The translations under genes were made by a program, and so were the position numbers. From Oscillatoria sp. FACHB-1407 (lineage in GTDB: Bacteria; Cyanobacteriota; Cyanobacteriia; Elainellales; Elainellaceae): a stretch of 64,000 nt of DNA. A model generated the notes under the pieces. That model did no database searches. It was not told where the DNA came from and was given only the letters and a program-made list of their open reading frames with translations. Positions 58,409 to 64,000 of the stretch are shown piece by piece. The stretch covers positions 106,179-170,178 of the forward strand of contig NZ_JACJSA010000019.1 of the NCBI RefSeq assembly GCF_014697545.1. The letters are read 5' to 3'. The number at the start of each line of letters is the position of its first letter. The stretch's first letter is position 1.

Positions 58409-59056
58409 TTAAGGGGGATAGTGGTGTGACCCCTCGTTTGCCGATCTAGACGCTCCCGATCTGAGCGACTCAGACTTTAAGGGTCTTGATGCCAGGTGCT
58501 CTGCTGCATGACTTGACTTGAGCCGATGCCGTCTAAGCTTGCGCTGTTGCATCCGTTGCTGTAGTAACGAAACCAGCGGCACCCCAATTAAGTAGCTGAT
58601 GGTCGCCGCGACTAGCCCGACGACAAAACAACCCATGAGATAGCTTGTAATCATCTCACTACCCAACGCTAGAAATGCATCGGGCGATCGCAAGTCACTG
58701 GGCAACTCGCTCCACTCTCGACCTAGCACCGCTTGACCCACATGCAGATTCAGGGCTGTAAAGGGCAGAGTAGTCACCGGGTTAGTCAACCAGGTGCCTG
58801 CTGCGGCGGCTAACTTATTACTGCGAAACAACGCTGCTGTGAGGATGGCAGTTGCCATCTGCAACCCTGGTAAGGGAAACATGCCCCAAAACACCCCAAA
58901 CGCAAAACCACGGGAAATTTCGTTGGGAGTCGCTCTCAAGCGAAGGAACCGCAACCAGAGATAGTTCAGCCCTCGTTTCCACTTCGCTTGACTTGTTTTC
59001 ATCGACCTGCCCATAGGCTTGCCGATCCGCCGTCTAAAAGACTCTGAATTTGCCAC
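58409..59056 (-). CDS. DUF2062 membrane protein
   Basis: 215 residues with three to four membrane helices. DUF2062 signature: PNEISRGFAFGVFWGMFPLP, GLQMATAILTAALFRSNKLA and GTWLTNPVTTLPFTALNLHV. The N-terminus is basic and the C-terminus a basic tail with KLRRHRLKSSHAAE. Function unknown. Start codon is GTG at 59056; ATG at 59002 (MKTSQAKW) has a better Shine-Dalgarno (GGCAGG) and may be the true one. Confidence 0.8.
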   Translation of the reverse strand: MANSESFRRRIGKPMGRSMKTSQAKWKRGLNYLWLRFLRLRATPNEISRGFAFGVFWGMFPLPGLQMATAILTAALFRSNKLAAAAGTWLTNPVTTLPFTALNLHVGQAVLGREWSELPSDLRSPDAFLALGSEMITSYLMGCFVVGLVAATISYLIGVPLVSLLQQRMQQRKLRRHRLKSSHAAEHLASRPLKSESLRSGASRSANEGSHHYPP

Positions 59057-59136
59057 AACCGCTTCATTTTGTCTGGTTCATCTACGTTATACGGTTATAA
59101 CAAACCTACATTAAGAGATTGCTCCCCCTTACGTTA

Positions 59137-59502
59137 ATGAATTTGACTGATAGCGATCGCCAGATGATTCGGTCTGTCATCACCCAACAACTCGAAGCCT
59201 TTCAACAAGATGACTCAGTAGGTGCATTTGCCTGTGCTAGCCCCGGCATTCAAACACAGTTTGACAACCCTGAGAAATTTATGGCGATGGTCAAGCTCAA
59301 CTACGAGGCAGTCTATCGTCCCCGCTCCGTCTTGTTTGAGACAATTGCTGAGGTCGAAGGCTATCCTGCCCAAAAAGTGCTCCTGATGACCCCAAACGGA
59401 ACTCTGCTGAGAGCCGTTTACCTCATGCAACAACAACCTGACGATAGTTGGCGCATTCATGGCTGTCTTCTGATGCCCATGGAGGAGTCATTTGGTTTGT
59501 GA
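59137..59502 (+). CDS. DUF4864 protein
   Basis: 121 residues, NTF2-like helix-sheet fold. Family run: SVITQQLEAFQQDDSVGAFA, CASPGIQTQFDNPEKFMAMV and YRPRSVLFETIAEVEG, closing DDSWRIHGCLLMP. No catalytic residue known. The ATG at 59137 matches the family start. Confidence 0.82.
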   Translation: MNLTDSDRQMIRSVITQQLEAFQQDDSVGAFACASPGIQTQFDNPEKFMAMVKLNYEAVYRPRSVLFETIAEVEGYPAQKVLLMTPNGTLLRAVYLMQQQPDDSWRIHGCLLMPMEESFGL

Positions 59503-59633
59503 GCGATGCGGTTACGCTCGCTGGGGGTATCACTCTTTAAAGTTCCGTCAAGTTCAGGTTTGTTTTCTTCTGTTTGCCCTCGCTGACAGGGTATATTCAA
59601 CCCCATGCCTATTCCTCATACCCTCAGTCCGTG

Positions 59634-60299
59634 ATGCCCAAACCCCGCTCAACTACTCCGACTCACACCAAAATTTTGGTCGTTCTCAACGGCAAAGGAG
59701 GGGTTGGAAAAACTACAACCGCTATTAACCTGGCGGCAACGTTTGCTGAAAAAAATTCAGTCTTGCTCGTCGATGCTGACCCTCAAGGCTCTGCAACCTG
59801 GTGGGTAGAGCGCAGTAGCGAGAGGATGGGGTTCGACCTGGCACAGGAAACCGATCCAACTGTTTTAGATCGCCTCCGTACGGTCAAAGACTATACACTA
59901 GTGATAGTAGACACACCCCCTGCTTTAGCATCGGATGCGCTAGCCGCAGTAATACCTGCGGCTGACTATCTGGTTCTACCTACCCCCCCTGCCCCAATGG
60001 ACTTAGCAGCCCTGATTGAAACTGTTAAAGTGGCGGTTATACCCGTGGGCGTTGCCTATCGAGTCCTGCTGACGCGAGTCGATCCGCGCAGTTTGAATGA
60101 GGCATTAGAAGCACAAAATACCTTAATGGAATTGGGGATTCCAGCCTGTAATGCCTTTGTACGTGCTTACAAAGCTCACGAACGAGCCGCTCTTGAGGGA
60201 TTAGCTATTTCACAGTGGCGAGGAAAAAATGCACGGGAGGCGGAAGCAGACTACCGCCGTATCGCAGATGAAATCCAACGGGATTGGAGGACGAAATGA
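59634..60299 (+). CDS. ParA-type ATPase, McdA-like (carboxysome positioning candidate)
   Basis: 221 residues. Deviant Walker A KILVVLNGKGGVGKTTTAIN with the signature Lys, SVLLVDADPQGSATWWVERS (Walker A' and switch region) and DYTLVIVDTPPALASDALAA (Walker B). The C-terminal half has ALEAQNTLMELGIPACNAFV and YKAHERAALEGLAISQW. Size and single-domain layout fit small ParA ATPases that position cargo on the nucleoid. Its stop overlaps the next gene (ATGA). That partner, a coiled-coil protein with a C-terminal Trp, makes the type-2 McdA assignment likely. Carboxysome genes are not in the window. ATG at 59634 is taken as start. Confidence 0.7.
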   Translation: MPKPRSTTPTHTKILVVLNGKGGVGKTTTAINLAATFAEKNSVLLVDADPQGSATWWVERSSERMGFDLAQETDPTVLDRLRTVKDYTLVIVDTPPALASDALAAVIPAADYLVLPTPPAPMDLAALIETVKVAVIPVGVAYRVLLTRVDPRSLNEALEAQNTLMELGIPACNAFVRAYKAHERAALEGLAISQWRGKNAREAEADYRRIADEIQRDWRTK

Positions 60300-60907
60300 C
60301 TAAAAAGCGATTGTCAGACTTGCTACGCCAAGAGGCACAAAAATCTTTAGAAGATGAGAAACCTGTAGAACAGGTCACTCCTGAGGCTGCAAAACAACCC
60401 ACAACGACCAATCGACGCAAAGCACCTCAAACCAAATCGGCAGCTGCCAGTAAAACAACTCAATCGGCAGTTGTTGCCTCTGATCCTGCCTCCGCAGACA
60501 CCAAACAACAACAGGACAGCTTGATTGCTGAGCTAAAAGAAGCGATCGCCACTCTCCAGACATCCCTCAACACGGCTCAACAGACTGAAGGTGCATTGCG
60601 CCAGGAAATTACAGATCTAGAAGCTGCTCTACAACAGCAACGGGAACTCGTTCAGGTCTTAAAGGCAGACCTGAAGCAAGCCGATCAAAATCGGGCTGAG
60701 TTAGAAGAAACAAAACACTTGATTGTGACTCTGTCTGACAACAACCTCAAATTGAAGCAGGAGTTAGACACGCTCAAACAAAGCACGACCGCGATCGCTC
60801 CTGCTAACTCTGTCCATTTAGAACTCCGCCGAATCCTGGAACACCCTGTGCAAAAGGAACAACCCTCACCCAGCTTCACCGATGCTGAGATTGGCTGGGT
60901 AGACTGA
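60296..60907 (+). CDS. McdB-like coiled-coil partner of the ParA-type ATPase
   Basis: 203 residues. A basic, disordered N-terminus (TKKRLSDLLRQEAQKSLEDE then NRRKAPQTKSAAASKTT) precedes a long Gln-rich coiled coil (about 85-165, DLEAALQQQRELVQVLKADL) and a short C-terminus ending FTDAEIGWVD. McdB proteins are described as N-terminally disordered, Gln-rich, coiled-coil, with an invariant Trp near the very C-terminus. Here Trp is third from last beside acidic residues. The 4-bp overlap with the ATPase gene implies stoichiometric expression. McdB links McdA to carboxysomes in other cyanobacteria. A general ParA-partner role is the alternative. Confidence 0.62.
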   Translation: MTKKRLSDLLRQEAQKSLEDEKPVEQVTPEAAKQPTTTNRRKAPQTKSAAASKTTQSAVVASDPASADTKQQQDSLIAELKEAIATLQTSLNTAQQTEGALRQEITDLEAALQQQRELVQVLKADLKQADQNRAELEETKHLIVTLSDNNLKLKQELDTLKQSTTAIAPANSVHLELRRILEHPVQKEQPSPSFTDAEIGWVD

Positions 60908-60930
60908 AGCGATACTCGGCTATGCAGACA

Positions 60931-61527
60931 CTAACCAAACAAGGTTTGGGTACGTTGCTGGATAGCGGTCAAATTCATGGCTAGCGTGTGGCTCAGGCAG
61001 CGTTCTATCAACGCAGTGGGCATCGTCCGGGGAGGCAGGATTTGCACAACGTACTGCAACTCAGTTCCGGGCTGCCCACCAATTAGTTGAGGTTGGAGCA
61101 ACCAACTGCCCACAAATTCTTTAAAGTCTCCCTCGACCATCCGAAAATCAAGCTGATCCGGGAATTTCTCCACCATGTCGAGGATGACCCGCGCACAAAA
61201 CTTGAGCTTGAAAAAAGATTGGCTTCCGACCTGTTCTAATCGAATCCCTCCCTGGGGGTGCTCGATCCGTCGGCTCTTTGCCAGATTGGGAATGAAATCG
61301 GCTAAATGCTCATAATCGGTCAAGATATTCCAAACCGTCTCAACAGGATGAGGAATCTGGATCGTAGCGATGATCTGTCGTCTGCGCCCATCCAACCGCT
61401 CTACCTTGACATTAACGCCCTGAGGAGGCTCAACCGGACATTCACTCTCCAGCAAATCTGCTGAGGTGACATTCATCTCAGCTAGGTTGAGCGCATCAGC
61501 GTCAAAGTTCATAGACTCAGAATTCAT
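60931..61527 (-). CDS. SRPBCC / COQ10-type START-like protein
   Basis: 198 residues. Lipid- or small-molecule-binding helix-grip fold: RRQIIATIQIPHPVETVWNI, LTDYEHLADFIPNLAKSRRI, VGSQSFFKLKFCARVILDMV and the C-terminal helix LIERCLSHTLAMNLTAIQQR. It is the cyclase/dehydrase subgroup common in cyanobacteria. About 35 acidic N-terminal residues are extra. It starts 24 bp after the histidine kinase stop, so both probably share an operon. Confidence 0.8.
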   Translation of the reverse strand: MNSESMNFDADALNLAEMNVTSADLLESECPVEPPQGVNVKVERLDGRRRQIIATIQIPHPVETVWNILTDYEHLADFIPNLAKSRRIEHPQGGIRLEQVGSQSFFKLKFCARVILDMVEKFPDQLDFRMVEGDFKEFVGSWLLQPQLIGGQPGTELQYVVQILPPRTMPTALIERCLSHTLAMNLTAIQQRTQTLFG

Positions 61528-61551
61528 AGAACGAGTAGGTATGAAATTCAG

Positions 61552-63729
61552 TTAAGTCAAGGGTGAATCTGGCAATTGGGGCAACGTCATGGTCAAACAA
61601 GTCTCCCATAATTCATTGTGCCCCAAGGGGTGACTCGAAATAGCGATCGCCCCACTTAAATGTTCAACCAGTCCTTTGACAAGTGCCAATCCCAATCCGG
61701 TCCCTGGTACTGCCTGTTGAGTCACGCCCCTGCCCCGACGAAACTTATCAAAAATATAGGGCATTTCTTCAGGGGTGATCCCCGCTCCAACGTTAGAAAG
61801 TGAGAATTGGAGTTGGCTCACCTGTTGCTCAATGCTATGGGTGACGCTGAGCCGGACCTGGCTCCCCACCTCCCCATATTTGCCAGCGTTAGTCAACAAT
61901 TCAGACAGAATTCGATGGAGGCTATCGGAGTCAGTCCAAAGTTTGAGTGGATAGTCAGGCATCTCAACGTCTAACTTGAGTTGCTTTTTAGCCCATAACT
62001 CCTCAAAAGATTGAGTGACACCTTGAATGAGATATCGAATGTCAATCAGTTGAAATTGAGATGCGGTAGAGCCAGCTTCTATTTTTTGTAAAGCTAACAG
62101 GTCATTAATCAGATTCGTTTCCTGGAGGCATTGCTGCTCCAGAATATCGAGATATTTCGCTCGTTGTTCGGGTGATAAACCAGCTTGCCGCAACATCCGG
62201 ATCGCCAGTGTCATGCTAGTTAGGGGGGTTCTCAGTTCATGGCTGATAGTGCTGACAAACTCCTCCATGATCTGATTGAGTCGCCGCAATTGATCGACCT
62301 GTTGCCGAGTCTTCTCATACAGCTTTGCTTGTACGTCTAGACTCTTGCGCAGTTGAGCCGTCCGTTCGTCCACGAGCGACTGCACCTGACGCAGAGTCTG
62401 GGTTTGAATCATGGCAGTGCTGACCTGAGCCGCTACCAACTTGACAAATCCAATTTCTTGGGGGTTCCAGACCCGCAGATGCTCATGTTGCAGAATCAGG
62501 CATCCTAAAATGACACCCTGGCTCTCCAGTGGCATGAGCAGGAGGGAAGGCATCAGCTCAGGATTAAGGATGGCAGCCAGCCCAGAGCTAGATCCCTGAA
62601 ACGAAGTACTAGCAGGTGGGACAGCCTCAGACATGGTAGCGGGATGTAAGGTTGGCAGCACCATCGAGCTAGAGCCGTTGATCACGATACACTGGTTAAT
62701 TTCTTCCTCAAGCACCTGAAAAGATGCCTTGAGCCAGGTGCCCATTGAGGCATCCTTAATGGCTATGGTTTCAGCAGTGGGGCGAGATAGTTCTCTCTCT
62801 GGAGGAATTATCCCTCTCAAGGTCTGGTTGGACAACTCACAGGTGAGCGGATATTGAGATTCAACCGTCAGTCTGGCCGTGGGAGACTTGGCTTTTGACC
62901 ATTCTGAGGAGCGATTTTTCAGTAACGGCTCATTGTATTTAAGCAGCAGCACAAACCCTCGCGTCACTTGCATGACATCGACAGTCCCTTTCAGTGCCAG
63001 TTGAAAGATTTGATCCAGATTACAAGCACTGCGGCTGGCGATCGCCAACTGATCCAGCAAGGTTTGATAGTGAATCTGTTGTTGAGTGTGCTGCTCTAGC
63101 TGCATCTGGGAGATAGAGATTGCTACGCAAGTTGACAGGGTTTTCAGAGACTGCATATCTGACTCCGTCCACGAATGAGGTTGCGATCGCGTAAGTGCAA
63201 TGATCCCGTTGATATTGCCTTGAAAATTCGTGTGAATTGTCAAGACAGCCCGAATGTTTGTCCGACTGAGTGAAGCATTTACCTGCTTTTCAGACAACTC
63301 CAAGGCGACTTCAGGATGGCTGATGTGGAGATCAGGCGTGGCGATCGGTTCTAACAGTCTGTCACCCGATAAAGTTGCCGTATGGCGCGACAGGATGGAT
63401 AAATCTGTGGGCTGATAAATCCATGTTGTGCTGCTATGGGAATCCCAATAGGTGCTTTGAGGGATGTTGCCCTGTTGATCCAGCGTCCCTATCCAACACT
63501 GAGACTGGAAAAAGTCTCCTAATGCATGAGTTAGCTTGAGGAGCCCTTGATGGGCATTTTGACTGGCTTGTAGTTGTTCAAGGCAGGATTGATAGAAGGA
63601 TTGAAATGTTTCTGCCGTCGTCTGAGGGGAAGAGGGTTTGACGCATGGCCGGTGCAGGGGTGTGACAGAATGGTTTTCTGCAACGGAGAGCGTCTGCCAT
63701 GATGTTGGATAGTTTGGACGGGAAATCAA
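61552..63729 (-). CDS. GAF-domain sensor histidine kinase
   Basis: 725 residues, soluble. Two GAF domains: about 40-220 (NIRAVLTIHTNFQGNINGII) and 225-460 (AAILNPELMPSLLLMPLESQ, GVILGCLILQHEHLRVWNPQ). A coiled coil (QAKLYEKTRQQVDQLRRLNQ) follows, then HisKA with FVSTISHELRTPLTSMTLAI (His near 505) and HATPase with LSELLTNAGKYGEVGSQVRL (N), IFDKFRRGRGVTQQAVPGTG and LGLALVKGLVEHLSGAIAIS (G boxes). No chromophore Cys motif such as DXCF is evident, so cyanobacteriochrome status is not supported. Start is TTG at 63729 with GGGAGGTG six bases upstream; no earlier ATG exists. Confidence 0.88.
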   Translation of the reverse strand: MISRPNYPTSWQTLSVAENHSVTPLHRPCVKPSSPQTTAETFQSFYQSCLEQLQASQNAHQGLLKLTHALGDFFQSQCWIGTLDQQGNIPQSTYWDSHSSTTWIYQPTDLSILSRHTATLSGDRLLEPIATPDLHISHPEVALELSEKQVNASLSRTNIRAVLTIHTNFQGNINGIIALTRSQPHSWTESDMQSLKTLSTCVAISISQMQLEQHTQQQIHYQTLLDQLAIASRSACNLDQIFQLALKGTVDVMQVTRGFVLLLKYNEPLLKNRSSEWSKAKSPTARLTVESQYPLTCELSNQTLRGIIPPERELSRPTAETIAIKDASMGTWLKASFQVLEEEINQCIVINGSSSMVLPTLHPATMSEAVPPASTSFQGSSSGLAAILNPELMPSLLLMPLESQGVILGCLILQHEHLRVWNPQEIGFVKLVAAQVSTAMIQTQTLRQVQSLVDERTAQLRKSLDVQAKLYEKTRQQVDQLRRLNQIMEEFVSTISHELRTPLTSMTLAIRMLRQAGLSPEQRAKYLDILEQQCLQETNLINDLLALQKIEAGSTASQFQLIDIRYLIQGVTQSFEELWAKKQLKLDVEMPDYPLKLWTDSDSLHRILSELLTNAGKYGEVGSQVRLSVTHSIEQQVSQLQFSLSNVGAGITPEEMPYIFDKFRRGRGVTQQAVPGTGLGLALVKGLVEHLSGAIAISSHPLGHNELWETCLTMTLPQLPDSPLT

Positions 63730-63973
63730 TTCAACACCTCCCTGAGAGTTTTAGTTTCAGCCGCTGCACTGACACAGTTGATGGAATGGTTAAGGGTCAT
63801 GGGTTCTCTTAAACTGGGTGTAGTGCAGGGGGCTGACCTTTAACCATCGAATTAAGGATGTTAATTTGATGGCTGAGGTTATGAGATTACGACTTTGCCG
63901 GGATTGTAAATTAGATTGTGTCAAAGGTCAGAAATGAGATCTAATGAACTACTAGACCCGAGACACTCGTACT

Positions 63974-64000
63974 ATGACTTTTCGACCTGAACTCCTCGAT
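63974..64000 (+). CDS. Start of a gene cut by the right edge
   Basis: ATG at 63974 followed by MTFRPELLD to the window end. Only nine codons are visible, no Shine-Dalgarno is clear, and the product cannot be told. The 63730-63973 spacer before it shows no other element. Confidence 0.3.

Noticed and set aside
58232..58429. 65-codon plus-strand frame
   Set aside because: It lies opposite the better-supported 56-residue gene, which has a Shine-Dalgarno and terminator.

Overview
The window is chromosomal DNA of a filamentous or otherwise Leptolyngbya-like cyanobacterium. This rests on the frequent GCGATCGC octamers (HIP1), a phycobiliprotein lyase (CpcS/CpeS) at the left edge, phylloquinone genes (menD, menB), a stand-alone PCP_red protein, many cyanobacteria-restricted families (DUF1517, DUF1822, DUF928, DUF3531, DUF4278, DUF2062) and several families of intergenic heptanucleotide (STRR-type) repeats. 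Assignments were made by reading translations and motifs; no database search was run.

Layout. 0-9 kb: cut-off cpcS, a probable small-molecule degradation cluster (amidohydrolase, RidA, isochorismatase-fold hydrolase, cupin, CocE-type esterase), a long heptad-repeat tract and small unknown genes. 9-15 kb: DUF1517 protein, a ferredoxin/metallo-beta-lactamase fusion, PCP_red peptide, an HxlR regulator divergent from an F420-type reductase with a clear palindromic operator, and a histidine kinase. 15-18.5 kb: what I read as a sedentary chromosomal integron. An IntI-type integrase (17.5-18.5 kb) faces away from a short array whose genes all lie on the minus strand: an intact DUF2806 gene followed by an 85-bp attC hairpin, a decayed antitoxin/PIN-toxin pair followed by a decayed attC, and a third attC-like hairpin. 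19-30 kb: a minus-strand cluster of sigma-like factor, DUF1822, CHAT+CHASE2 protein, DUF928 and a 1269-residue two-partner-secretion haemagglutinin.

30-45 kb: Uma2 nuclease, pentapeptide-repeat membrane protein, C11 (clostripain) protease with a strong terminator, AraC regulator, UbiH-type hydroxylase, TPR-methyltransferase, SbcC-like ATPase, and an overlapping pair of AAA ATPase and TOPRIM-like protein that resembles two-gene phage-defence modules. 45-56 kb: two alkaline-phosphatase-superfamily enzymes flanking lgt, menD and menB around a TerB-like protein, a glutathione S-transferase and a gliding-type ABC transporter. 56-64 kb: DUF3531, NUDIX, a 56-residue gene with its own terminator, DUF2062, DUF4864, a ParA-type ATPase overlapping a coiled-coil protein that fits the McdA/McdB carboxysome-positioning pair, an SRPBCC protein and a GAF histidine kinase.

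The most unusual content is the integron with its decayed array. Next come the ATPase/TOPRIM pair, the CHAT-CHASE2/sigma/TpsA cluster, the McdAB-like pair, and an in-frame repeat insertion inside menD. No CRISPR array, tRNA, rRNA or intact insertion sequence was seen.
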